From Chelydra serpentina (taxonomy: Eukaryota > Chordata > Testudines > Chelydridae), in assembly GCA_037349315.1 (NCBI GenBank), contig JBAIAC010000051.1, positions 26,510,001 through 26,574,000 on the forward strand: 64,000 nt of DNA, written 5' to 3'. A program made the position numbers and the translations under genes. Shown here piece by piece: positions 33,754 through 43,690 of the stretch. The first letter of the stretch is position 1; each line of letters begins with the position of its first letter. The notes under the pieces are model-generated. The model worked only from the letters and a program-made list of their open reading frames with translations, ran no database searches and had not been told where the DNA came from.

Positions 33754-34344
33754 CAGTGGTGCAAGTATGGCGGTACGGTACGCCATACAAGTAAGGTATT
33801 TATAGCTAGTACTCTGTACCGGAAAGACACAGGAGGAGCAGAACGGGCAACCCCATGCTGGCAGCTCCTCCGGCGTGGCTGTACCGTCCCCAGCCCCACC
33901 CACCCAGCCCTGTCCTCCAGCGGGACTGCTGTACAGACCCCAGAGAGGACTCAGGAGACACAGCTGTGTGGAGGGGCTGGGGGCAGTACAGCAGCACCAG
34001 AGAAGCTGCCAGTGTAGAGCTGTCCATTCTGCTCTTCCTGTGTCGCCCCACATTCTGCTGCTTTCACCGCTGCGGTTCCGGAGAACCCTGCAGTTCAGAA
34101 GTCTCCAGCGCACTGGAAGGAGGACAGAGCTCCCCCCAGGTAATGTGGGATGGATCATGGGGAGGGGAGGGTGGGAAGGTGGGGAAGCACGGTGGCCCCG
34201 GGCTTGGGGCGGGGTGGGGAGGAGTCACATGGGGGGTCACGTGGGAGGTCATATGACCCCCCCCCCTTTAGCTGGTGGCCCCCCCCTTTGTGTCGCTCCC
34301 ATGAGTGCAGTACCAGTAAGAAATGAATTCTACTTGCACCACTG
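33754..34344. mobile_element. 591-bp hAT element in Gypsy RT region, perfect TSD
   Basis: Inverted ends CAGTGGTGCAAGTA and TACTTGCACCACTG are exact complements. CCTATAAG lies at 33746-33753 and 34345-34352. The interior is GC-rich and non-coding. Confidence 0.94.
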
Positions 34345-35584
34345 CCTATAAGACCTTTCTCAATGACAAAACCACAGAATGAACTGTTAAAATCCCACAC
34401 ATCATGGCTCTGGGGGTCAAAGCAAGAAATTGCCTTCCAAAAGGTCAAAGAAATGATCTCAAGAGCTCCAGATTTCAAATAGTAACCTATGAACAAAGCT
34501 ACAATGCTCAGTGTGGATGCAAGCAGCTCTGGCCTAGGTGGTGTATTGTTGCAACAACATGGCTCGGCGGTGAAGCCAGTTGCATTTTGCTCTCACACAC
34601 TTCCAGAAGCAGAAAAAACATATGCACAGATTGGCAAGGAAAGCCTGGTAAGCGTATGGGCACGTGAGAACTTGTACAGTTATCTGTGAGGATCGGCTTC
34701 GTTTACACCGATAATAGACCATAAACCTCTGGTAACCCTCCTCAAGGGAAAAGACCTGGATCATGCACCGCTAAGATGTCAACATCTATTGCTAAGGTGA
34801 ATGTGATTTAAGCCAATTGCTAACTATGTTCCTGGGAAAGCTCTGGGAGTAGCAGACACTCTGTCACGGAGCCAAGCATCGCACTCAACTACCCACCAGT
34901 TTGAAGATGACATAAAGGTGTATGTGGCTGCTGTGGATGCATACAGACCAGTGTCACAAAAGAGACTACTCCAGCTACAAAATGCAACGTTAACAGACAT
35001 GCAACTCCAAGAAATTCTAAGTTATTAGAGCCGGCTGGCCCAAGTATCTAAAAGACAGTAAGGAAGCGACAAAAGACTACTTTGTGGTACTTGGCCAATT
35101 AAGCAAGTCAAATGGACTAACGATAAAAGACAATTGCATTGTAATTCAGAACAAAATGAGAGCAGAAATCCTAACCCTCATCAATGAAGGTCATCAAGGA
35201 CTAACTAAATGCTGTGAACAGGCCAACCAGTCAGTGTGGTGGCTGGGCATCAGCAAAAACATAAAGAATAAAGTATGTGCATGTGAACATTCTAGAACTA
35301 ACAGATCAACACAACACAAAGAACCTGTAATAATACCTCCTACCAGAGAGATCTTGGAAGAGATTTGGCTGCAGATTCATGCGAATTCAGAGAACACCAT
35401 TACTCGGTTATAGTGGACTATTTTGAAAGACATAACATGTTGCAGTATTATGGAGAATCTGAAATGCACTTTTTCTCACTTCACTGTTCCACAACTAGTG
35501 TCATGGACAACAGACCGAAATTCACTCCAATGGAATTTAAGTCATTCCAAACAAAATATGATTTTCATCATGTTATTAGCAGCC

Positions 35585-36165
35585 CATAGAATCATAGAAT
35601 CTCAGGGTTGGAAGGGACCTCAGGAGATCATCTAGTCCAACCCCCTGCTCAAAGCAGGACCAACCCCAACTAAATCATCCCAGCCAGGGTTTTGTCAAGC
35701 CTGACCTTAAAAACCTCTAAGAAGGAGATTCCACCACCTCCCTAGGTAACCCATTCCAATTCTTCACCACCCTACTAGTGAAAAAGTTTTTCCTAATATC
35801 CAACCTAAACCTCCCCCTCTGCAACTTCAGACCATTACTTCTTGTTCTGTCATCTTCTACCACTGAGAACAGTCTAGATCCATCCTCTTTGGAACCCCCT
35901 TTCAGGTAGTTGAAAGCAGCTATCAAATCCCCCCCTCATTCTTCTCTTCTGCAGGCTAAACAATCCCAGTTCCCTCAGCCTCTCCTCATAAGTCATGTGC
36001 TCCAGCCCCCTAATCATTTTTGTTGCCCTCCGCTGGATTCTTTACAATTTATCCACATCCTTCTTGTAGTGTGTGGCCCAAAACTGGACAGAGTACTCCA
36101 AATGAGGCCTCACCAGTGCCGAATAGAGGGGAATGATCATGTCCCTCAATCTGCTGGAAATGCCC
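35585..36165 (-). mobile_element. 5'-truncated CR1 LINE in Gypsy integrase
   Basis: Read on the minus strand it encodes the CR1 ORF2 end in pieces: VPLYSAL-like [20 protein letters not shown] near 36090-36150 and [20 protein letters not shown] with [11 protein letters not shown] near 35720-35850. The tail is TAGATGACC...TGATTCTATG-type. CCCA occurs at both junctions; the Gypsy frame continues across once it is removed. Confidence 0.9.
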
Positions 36166-36885
36166 ACATTACCCACAAACGAATGGAAAGGCTGAGAGAC
36201 CTGTACAGCCAGCCACGACAATCCTACAGCAGGAAGATCCGTTCCTTGCTTTTCTGAGTTACAGATCAACACCAATAACAGCTACTAGAGATAGTCCAGC
36301 ACAACTCCTGGTGGGAAGACAACTCAGAACTACTGTTCCAAATTTGGAAAACAACCTATGCTCAAAATAGCCAGATATGAAGAGAGTAGCCAATATAGAT
36401 AAAAAGGCAAAAAGAGCTTAGGAACACAACGGGTGTCACTCAGCAAGAGAATTGCTGGGTCTGGAACTTGGTGACCATGTTTGTGTCAAACTGGATTGAG
36501 AAAAAGGATGGACAACTCCAGCTATGGTAAAGAAAAAGAACTCATTGCCCAGATCATATGTCAATGAGACCAACACTGGAGAATTTAACAGAAACCATCA
36601 ACATCTAGAATTTATTCCTCAGAGAGAACATCAACAGAATAAACTCTCCAGGTGGCAGATGCAAAACAAAAAGAAGACTCAAAGATTCCAAACTGACCAC
36701 AACCAGTCATTGCAATTAATGGACAGCCAGATGACTAAGTTGTTATGTGCTTGGGTCGCGTAAAAAGAAAACCAGTATGATTCAGAGACACTTAGCAGAC
36801 TTATTCATACTGAACTTTAAAAATAGTGTGATAGTGTGAATATTGCTAATGTTAGGAACATAAAACTTAAAGGAGGAGATGAAAT

Positions 36886-36960
36886 AACTGCTAAACTGTA
36901 GGTGGCTCCATGTGTAACATACCTTACTTAAGCTCACACCAGCCATTCCTGGCAGAGCAT
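36886..36960 (+). repeat. Gypsy 3' LTR remnant
   Basis: Matches 24913-24998, with GTGTAACATACCTTACTTAA and CACACCAGCCATTCCTGGC. The LTR probably continues to about 37100, where the 5' copy offers nothing to compare. Confidence 0.7.
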
Positions 36961-37100
36961 TAAAGGATCTTATAGTGAACACATCTGCTGTATCTCTCTG
37001 AGAAGGAAGCTCTGTAGCCAGTCCATGTTTGTTACAGAAACCTAACCTGCTAGTAGCAGCCCTGCAACCTCCCAAGGTGTACATGATAAGAGACATAGCT

Positions 37101-37657
37101 CCAACTGATTTAAGTGAAACCAGAGAAACTTCTGCATATAGACAAGACCTTAATTACACTGAGTTCATCTTTTCAGGCACTTCTTTAAACTATATGGGCT
37201 AGAAACATTTTTTAAATGAAAGCTGAGAATCTGATGTAATCAGTCACATGGCTCCAGAAGCCAGGGACCTAAGCATGGGCATATAGTGCCTGTACCTTAA
37301 TCCTGCCCTGATGAGGATCCTCTCCTTCAACTGATATTGAGGGAGTTATTGAGAAGGCTGAGAGCAGCTGAATTTATGAATCTGGCTTTGGAGAAAAGTC
37401 TGGATGCCAGTATTGAAGGTCAGAAACTAAGGTGAATGGCTCCTGCTACATAGATGATATCCCACAACTACTGAAGAAGATTCTCATTGACTTTATTAGG
37501 CTTTGGCTCACAACCAGTATTCAGACTGGGTCCAGTTTTGTTCTTCCTCACACTGAGCAACCCTCATGACATCAATAGGTTTGTACCAGAGTATCCAAGA
37601 GGTGTGTTGGTGTCATGTGTGTGGGAAGTGATGTATTAAGAGGGCATGCCAAGGCTC
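37101..37657. other. No feature recognised
   Basis: Unique-looking DNA between the Gypsy element and MITE copy B. Confidence 0.35.
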
Positions 37658-37946
37658 AGGCTAGGTCTACACTAACCCCCCCTATCGAACTAAGATACGC
37701 AACTTCAGCTACGTTAATAACGTAGCTGAAGTCGAAGTACCTTAGTTCGAACTTACCTGTGGTCCACACGTGGCGCGCAGGCTCCCCCGTCGACTCCGCC
37801 TACTCCACTCGTCGAGCTGGATTACCAGCGTCGACGGCGGAGCACTTCCTGGTTCGATTTATCGCGTCTTGACAAGACGCGATAAATCGAACCCAGAACA
37901 TCGATCCCGCGCCTCCGACACGACGGGTAAGTATAGACATACCCTT
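37658..37946 (+). mobile_element. 290-bp Harbinger-type MITE, copy B
   Basis: Nearly the same sequence as 32812-33101 throughout, including both palindromes (CTTCAGCTACGTTAATAACG/TAGCTGAAG and TTTATCGCGTCTTGACAAGA/CGCGATAAA). Same orientation. The high similarity and retained CpGs suggest recent activity of the family. Confidence 0.88.
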
Positions 37947-38466
37947 AGTGTTGCTATAAGAGAAAACAAATATACACCACATCTGTTCCAGGTGTTCTAC
38001 AGAAGTTCAAAATTGCTGGTTAAAATAACCCAACCACTCCCACACCTCTCTCACAGCAGCTGGAGCGCTGACAAAAGCTGAGATACAGAATGGAGCTGTA
38101 ACCCTTATTGACCACAAAGTCCATTCCAAAGAGCCTTTACATTGTGTCCACTTCATTGCATAATTCACCATCTGTCTCTCTTTGCAAAATCTTGTCTTCA
38201 GTGGTGATAAAGGCGAGTGGAATGTCTCTGATGCCAGATAATGGTTTTTATATTATGGAAACACTAGTTGAGACTGAAGTTAAGGTCACTCTAAGATTTT
38301 CATTTAACACATGGATTCAACCTCTTTGTTTTATACGAAGAATACATGTCTTCTTCAAATTTACAGCATAGGATCTTGTGAGTAGAGATTTAATAGTTTT
38401 CTGAGTTAATTAATTAGTTTGAGTTAGAATTAGGCTTTTTTACATGTATCACCATTTTTTGTGTTC
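37947..38466. other. No feature recognised
   Basis: AT-rich unique DNA; no gene or repeat recognised. Confidence 0.35.
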
Positions 38467-38628
38467 CTCTAGCTCAGGCCTGCACAACTCGTAAAGCAGC
38501 GAGGGCCATATTACTCCAAAGAAAACAGCTGAGGGCCAAAAACCCCCCGTCCCCGCCCCAGCGCCGCCCGTCCCGCGGGAAAAAACCCTCCTTCCACAGC
38601 GCTGGGGTGTGGAAGCCTGTACAGGGGG

Positions 38629-39069
38629 TGTTACGTTCATGGGAGACTGCGGGCATACCCAGTGTGCTCTGCAAGAACGAGGCCCACACACACTGTGTGT
38701 TATTGGCTTTATTGAAGGCAAAGTGACACATCCGCAACGGGGACTCCTGGCGTTGCTGTCACGGAGACGGGGAACCCAGCTCACCGAAGCTCGGCCTGGT
38801 AAGGAGTCCAAAACGGGGCCGGACTCATACAATTATATACAAACATCTCATACATAAGCAAGCAGGGGCCGCCTCCCAGCGCCTCCTGGCTCAAGGCCAT
38901 GCAAAGCAAAAGCTATTTTAATTAGCTCAAAACAGATTGCAGCTGGCCGGCCATGACCTACAGTAGCTGGCCGCTAAAAGAGTGTGAGAAAGCAAAAACA
39001 CCCTGACTAGCATGAGAAAGCAAAAACACCCTTGCTATACCGTAACACAATCTTCCGTGGTACCCTACA
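38629..39069 (-). repeat. ERV LTR 1 (3' LTR of the array)
   Basis: On the minus strand a TATATAA lies at 38833-38839 and AATAAA at 38708-38713, about 125 bp apart, giving a U3-R-U5 layout. Carries the variants CGTTCATGGGAGAC near its plus-strand left end and ACCCTACA at its right end. Confidence 0.9.
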
Positions 39070-39327
39070 TTCCTCCCCTCGCTTTCTCGAGCGACGTCAG
39101 CGGCCATATAGACCCCCCCCCGGGGGGGGCTGGCGCACAGCAGCAAAAACAACACCAACGGCCACGCAGGCCACACACAAAAAGACCCAAGAAGCAAAGG
39201 AGGCCAAGGCATGTTGGACTCCTCCCCTCGGCCAATGGATCACCAGGGGCACGTAAGGGCGTCGGTCCCCCGTTTCCCTCCCGCCCGTGGCTGCTGCCAC
39301 GCACGGAACGGAGGACCCGCCACGCCC

Positions 39328-40467
39328 TCAGTAGGGGCGCGGCAGTTGCCACTCAGCGGGTGGAGCAGCGGGCGCTGTGGGCTTGTTTTGTTCCACGCCT
39401 CTCTCTCCCTCGCCTCCGGTACTCCGTTTCGAGGCGGGTAGTTGCATCCACTGCTTATACAGGTCCGCTGTCAGTTTCCCGTTGATCTCCTCTCGAGGGA
39501 CACCAGCCTGCAAAAGATCTAACCACAGGGTTTTCTGGGGCACCCGCAGCTCTCCCTTCTCTTGTCCCCTGCCGGCCTGTCCCCTGCCCTGGTGCCTTTT
39601 CGTGGCTCGGATGGCCCTGGGCCGTGCCCCGGCCAGAGCGGTCTCCAATTGCATAAGACTGGCAGCCGGGTCCCCGACATGCCCATCCGCGGCCATAACT
39701 ACTGCGAGGAGCGAGGGCTTCAGCTCGCCTGGGGCCAAGCGCAATAGGGTGGCTTTAATGGATTTTGTGACCAGTATATCATTTGGCCCTTCCATGCCAC
39801 CCATCTCTAGGGCCCAGGCCATCCCCAACTGCCGAAGTATCTGCCCTCCCCCGGCAATAGTCTTCCAGGGGCCTGCCAGTGCCTCCAGTCCCCCCACCGA
39901 TGGGTAAGCCGCGCTTACCGCTGCCGCTAACCAGCGGTACAGGGAGGGCGACTCAGTATCCCCCCCGGGTTGCGGGGGGTTAGCCAGCTGCGCACGTACC
40001 TGGGAATCTTGTGACAGAACACCCAACTGTTGCAGCTCATACCGGAGGAGCATGACCGTATTGCCAGCGTTGTCCCAGGCTCGGACCAGCCACCGCAGGA
40101 CGCCCTCCCCCGGCTCCTGACGAAACGTCTTTATAATCTCCTGCGCCTTTTCCTTCAGTGCCCGCTGTAAGTGGAGCACCTCCCCATCCTGGGCCCGGAG
40201 GGCGGTTAGGAGGAGCCACCCTAACCCCCCCATCGCTCGCCGTTCCGTCCCAGAACGCCGGTTCGCCCGCACCCTCTGTAAACCCCCAGTCAGCTGTGCG
40301 GGGGTAACCCCAGCCACCTGCTGGGATTCCGGCCAATTGGCCTGGGCAGCCCACCCGGCCAGAACCCGCGCTACCGGCCCCAAGAGCTCTGTCTGGGGCC
40401 ACCCAGGTATGCGCTGTAGGGACAGCGGTGGCTTCCCTACTTCCCCTACCTTCGGCCAAAACGGCAT
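39328..40467 (-). CDS. Endogenous retroviral gag-like protein, copy 1, intact
   Basis: A 379-residue frame from ATG at 40467 (MPFWPKVGEV...) to 39328. The same frame is open upstream into the LTR, but the ATG just after the primer-site region is the natural start. The segment GEGVLRWLVRAWDNAGN followed by LQQLGVLSQDSQVR resembles the capsid of ERV-L/Fv1-type gag as I know it (a tryptophan-rich helix, then a QLGxLSxD stretch); this assignment is inference. Near the C-terminus is a basic GR-rich stretch (RHQGRGQAGRGQEKGE) and there is no CCHC knuckle. It would form or join a capsid. No stop interrupts it although the LTRs have diverged. Confidence 0.8.
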   Translation of the reverse strand: MPFWPKVGEVGKPPLSLQRIPGWPQTELLGPVARVLAGWAAQANWPESQQVAGVTPAQLTGGLQRVRANRRSGTERRAMGGLGWLLLTALRAQDGEVLHLQRALKEKAQEIIKTFRQEPGEGVLRWLVRAWDNAGNTVMLLRYELQQLGVLSQDSQVRAQLANPPQPGGDTESPSLYRWLAAAVSAAYPSVGGLEALAGPWKTIAGGGQILRQLGMAWALEMGGMEGPNDILVTKSIKATLLRLAPGELKPSLLAVVMAADGHVGDPAASLMQLETALAGARPRAIRATKRHQGRGQAGRGQEKGELRVPQKTLWLDLLQAGVPREEINGKLTADLYKQWMQLPASKRSTGGEGERGVEQNKPTAPAAPPAEWQLPRPY

Positions 40468-40500
40468 CGTCTCCCAGAGCACCCTGCTCGCTGTGCCAAA

Positions 40501-40941
40501 TGTTACATTCGTGGGAGGCTGCGGGCCTACCCAGGGTGCTCTGCAAGAACGAGGCCCACACACACTGTGTGTTATTGGCTTTATTGAAGGCAAAGTGACA
40601 CATCCGCAACGGGGACTCCTGGCGTTGCTGTCACGGAGACGGGGAACCCAGCTCACCGAAGCTCGGCCTGGTAAGGAGTCCAAAACGGGGCCGGACTCAT
40701 ACAATTATATACAAACATCTCATACATAAGCAAGCAGGGGCCGCCTCCCAGCGCCTCCTGGCTCAAGGCCATGCAAAGCAAAAGCTATTTTAATTAGCTC
40801 AAAACAGATTGCAGCTGGCCGGCCATGACCTACAGTAGCTGGCCGCTAAAAGAGTGTGAGAAAGCAAAAACACCCTGACTAGCATGAGAAAGCAAAAACA
40901 CCCTTGCTATACCGTAACACAATCTTCCGTGGTACCCTACA
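40501..40941 (-). repeat. ERV LTR 2 (middle, recombinant)
   Basis: Same layout as LTR 1. In its first 43 plus-strand bases it matches LTR 3 at all five variable sites; from the site in GAGTCCAAAACGG onward it matches LTR 1 at all seven. It is therefore a mosaic of the two outer LTRs. Confidence 0.92.
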
Positions 40942-41199
40942 TTCCTCCCCTCGCTTTCTCGAGCGACGTCAGCGGCCATATAGACCCCCCCCCGGGGGGG
41001 GCTGGCGCACAGCAGCAAAAACAACACCAACGGCCACGCAGGCCACACACAAAAAGACCCAAGAAGCAAAGGAGGCCAAGGCATGTTGGACTCCTCCCCT
41101 CGGCCAATGGATCACCAGGGGCACGTAAGGGCGTCGGTCCCCCGTTTCCCTCCCGCCCGTGGCTGCTGCCACGCACGGAACGGAGGACCCGCCACGCCC

Positions 41200-42339
41200 T
41201 CAGTAGGGGCGCGGCAGTTGCCACTCAGCGGGTGGAGCAGCGGGCGCTGTGGGCTTGTTTTGTTCCACGCCTCTCTCTCCCTCGCCTCCGGTACTCCGTT
41301 TCGAGGCGGGTAGTTGCATCCACTGCTTATACAGGTCCGCTGTCAGTTTCCCGTTGATCTCCTCTCGAGGGACACCAGCCTGCAAAAGATCTAACCACAG
41401 GGTTTTCTGGGGCACCCGCAGCTCTCCCTTCTCTTGTCCCCTGCCGGCCTGTCCCCTGCCCTGGTGCCTTTTCGTGGCTCGGATGGCCCTGGGCCGTGCC
41501 CCGGCCAGAGCGGTCTCCAATTGCATAAGACTGGCAGCCGGGTCCCCGACATGCCCATCCGCGGCCATAACTACTGCGAGGAGCGAGGGCTTCAGCTCGC
41601 CTGGGGCCAAGCGCAATAGGGTGGCTTTAATGGATTTTGTGACCAGTATATCATTTGGCCCTTCCATGCCACCCATCTCTAGGGCCCAGGCCATCCCCAA
41701 CTGCCGAAGTATCTGCCCTCCCCCGGCAATAGTCTTCCAGGGGCCTGCCAGTGCCTCCAGTCCCCCCACCGATGGGTAAGCCGCGCTTACCGCTGCCGCT
41801 AACCAGCGGTACAGGGAGGGCGACTCAGTATCCCCCCCGGGTTGCGGGGGGTTAGCCAGCTGCGCACGTACCTGGGAATCTTGTGACAGAACACCCAACT
41901 GTTGCAGCTCATACCGGAGGAGCATGACCGTATTGCCAGCGTTGTCCCAGGCTCGGACCAGCCACCGCAGGACGCCCTCCCCCGGCTCCTGACGAAACGT
42001 CTTTATAATCTCCTGCGCCTTTTCCTTCAGTGCCCGCTGTAAGTGGAGCACCTCCCCATCCTGGGCCCGGAGGGCGGTTAGGAGGAGCCACCCTAACCCC
42101 CCCATCGCTCGCCGTTCCGTCCCAGAACGCCGGTTCGCCCGCACCCTCTGTAAACCCCCAGTCAGCTGTGCGGGGGTAACCCCAGCCACCTGCTGGGATT
42201 CCGGCCAATTGGCCTGGGCAGCCCACCCGGCCAGAACCCGCGCTACCGGCCCCAAGAGCTCTGTCTGGGGCCACCCAGGTATGCGCTGTAGGGACAGCGG
42301 TGGCTTCCCTACTTCCCCTACCTTCGGCCAAAACGGCAT
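41200..42339 (-). CDS. Endogenous retroviral gag-like protein, copy 2, intact
   Basis: Identical in predicted protein sequence to copy 1 over all 379 residues; the internal regions show no difference that I could find by eye. Same start context, same GR-rich C-terminal stretch, same lack of a zinc knuckle. It arose with the array duplication and not as a separate insertion. Confidence 0.8.
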   Translation of the reverse strand: MPFWPKVGEVGKPPLSLQRIPGWPQTELLGPVARVLAGWAAQANWPESQQVAGVTPAQLTGGLQRVRANRRSGTERRAMGGLGWLLLTALRAQDGEVLHLQRALKEKAQEIIKTFRQEPGEGVLRWLVRAWDNAGNTVMLLRYELQQLGVLSQDSQVRAQLANPPQPGGDTESPSLYRWLAAAVSAAYPSVGGLEALAGPWKTIAGGGQILRQLGMAWALEMGGMEGPNDILVTKSIKATLLRLAPGELKPSLLAVVMAADGHVGDPAASLMQLETALAGARPRAIRATKRHQGRGQAGRGQEKGELRVPQKTLWLDLLQAGVPREEINGKLTADLYKQWMQLPASKRSTGGEGERGVEQNKPTAPAAPPAEWQLPRPY

Positions 42340-42372
42340 CGTCTCCCAGAGCACCCTGCTCGCTGTGCCAAA

Positions 42373-42813
42373 TGTTACATTCGTGGGAGGCTGCGGGCCT
42401 ACCCAGGGTGCTCTGCAAGAACGAGGCCCACACACACTGTGTGTTATTGGCTTTATTGAAGGCAAAGTGACACATCCGCAACGGGGACTCCTGGCGTTGC
42501 TGTCACGGAGACGGGGAACCCAGCTCACCGAAGCTCGGCCTGGTAAGGAGTCCGAAACGGGGCCGAACTCATACAATTATATACAAACATCTCATACATA
42601 AGCAAGCAGGGGCCACCTCCCAGCGCCTCCTGGCTCAAGGCCATGCAAAGCAAAAGCTATTTTAATTAGCTCAAAACAGATTGCAGCTGGCCGGCCATGA
42701 CCTACAGTGGCTGGCCGCTAAAAGAGTGTGAGAAAGCAAAAACACCCTGACTAGCATGAGAAAGCAAAAACACCCTTGCTATGCCGTAACACAATCTTCC
42801 GTGGTATTCTACA
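42373..42813 (-). repeat. ERV LTR 3 (5' LTR of the array)
   Basis: 441 bp. Differs from LTR 1 at 12 positions by hand count, five in the first 43 plus-strand bases and seven after base 190, ending TATTCTACA where LTR 1 ends TACCCTACA. Confidence 0.9.
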
Positions 42814-42818
42814 GGGGG

Positions 42819-43690
42819 AAAGAAACAGCATGCTCAGGGTGACCAGATCACAGCAGTAATATAGGACCCGCCCCCTCCCTGTTCGGCCCCACCATCACCC
42901 GCCTCTTCATCCCCCCAGGGGTCACTATATTACTGTACACAACAGTCAATCAATGCAGTTGTAGATAAATCTTTGCATTATGCATTTTTGTATAACTTTT
43001 ATGACTTTGTATTGAACCTTGGTAATATGTTATAGCGGGCCCCTAAGGTAGTATAATTAAGGTAAAAGAAAAATGTCTTTTTGCTAGAAGTAGAATAAGA
43101 TCTTCCCCCCACTTTGTATTCAATTGCTCTGTTGAATGAATGAGATGTGAATAAGGAAGGTGTGGAAGGCAGGCACCTCCAGACAGCTGCAACCCTTGGA
43201 GAGGGGATGGGAACCAGACCAAGGACAATTAAACTTGTCAAGTGGGCTGACTAGAGAAGAGCAGACATACTGACGGCCTCGGGGGTTAGAAGCAAGCACC
43301 TTCCTTTGGGAACACACTCTTTGCAGCATTGGGACAACACCCAGCCCAGAGACAAGCAGCAAAAAGGACCAACGGACACAGTCCCAGATTTTGAATCTGG
43401 GAGATTTGCCACCAGCTCACCTGTCTGCCCGCTGTTGGCCTCTTACCTTCTGCCGCTGCCCCCGCCCCCTGCCACTGGCTCACCCTCACTCCCCAGCCTG
43501 CCACTGGCCTCTTCACCAGCCTGCCCACCCATCGGCCGGCCAGCTGGCCGTTGGCTTGCCCCACCCCACCACTTGCCTACTCACCCCCCCGCGGGCCGCA
43601 CAGTGAGCCCACCTACTCACCCCCCCCCCCCACGGGCTGCACAGTGAGCCCACATGGGCCGCATGTGGCCCCCGGGCCGCATGTTGTGCA
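42819..43690. other. Unassigned interior of the hAT element
   Basis: Starts with a piece like the TAGGGTGACC MITE end (CAGGGTGACCAGATCACAG, 42836-42854), continues AT-rich with TGTCTTTTTGCTAGAAGTAG (43074-43093), then GC-rich from about 43390 to the right end. No coding. It may hold one more decayed LTR-type repeat, but I cannot name it. Confidence 0.4.

Larger units (their letters stand above)
32290..36780 (+). pseudogene. Gypsy pol remnant (PR-RT-RH-IN), interrupted four times
   Basis: Protease: INGKTIDFKIDSGADVTVIS with the DSG active site at 32336-32344. Reverse transcriptase: a piece near 33305-33365 giving TGFSKLDA and GFWQIPL, then VFFMDYIVLYGS near 33490-33515, where the second catalytic aspartate of the usual xMDD box is Tyr, then SGLKLNKEKCVFH. 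RNase H: MLSVDASSSGLGGVLLQQHG from 34507. Integrase: the zinc-binding stretch near 35190-35310 (GHQGLTKCCEQ ... VCACEH) and a core fragment; the reading resumes after the CR1 with YPQTNE-like coding at about 36170. Many stops. Confidence 0.82.
24913..37100 (+). mobile_element. Ty3/Gypsy retrotransposon, split by at least six insertions
   Basis: Remnant LTR pieces at 24913-24998 and 36886-36960 share GCTAAACTGT, GGTGGTGCCATGTGTAACAT (with small changes) and TTACTTAAGCTCACA. Between them, in order, are gag (about 25130-25660), protease (32296-32370), reverse transcriptase, RNase H and integrase (to about 36780), the Ty3/Gypsy order. Foreign DNA interrupts it at 25660-31540 or somewhat beyond (LINE with a MITE inside), 32384-32505, 32812-33101, 33754-34344 and 35585-36165. 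All frames carry stops. Outer limits are approximate because the 5' LTR is incomplete. Confidence 0.82.
38629..42813 (-). mobile_element. Gag-only endogenous retrovirus, LTR-int-LTR-int-LTR
   Basis: Three 441-bp LTRs and two 1,431-bp internal regions repeat with a period of 1,872 bp. GGGGG flanks the whole array (38624-38628 and 42814-42818), fitting one original integration with a short duplication. Orientation is minus: each LTR on that strand begins TGTAG and ends TAACA. Next to the LTR end lies TTTGGCACAGCGAGCAGG, a possible tRNA primer site, and before the downstream LTR a purine tract AAAGCGAGGGGAGGAA. There is no protease, reverse transcriptase or integrase, so mobility required another element's proteins. 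Confidence 0.92.

Noticed and set aside
39377..39907. 176-codon plus-strand frame, duplicated at 41249-41779
   Set aside because: It is antisense to the retroviral gag frame, and its duplication follows from the array.
38629..42813. CRISPR-like or satellite array
   Set aside because: The 1,872-bp period is fully explained by LTR plus retroviral interior.
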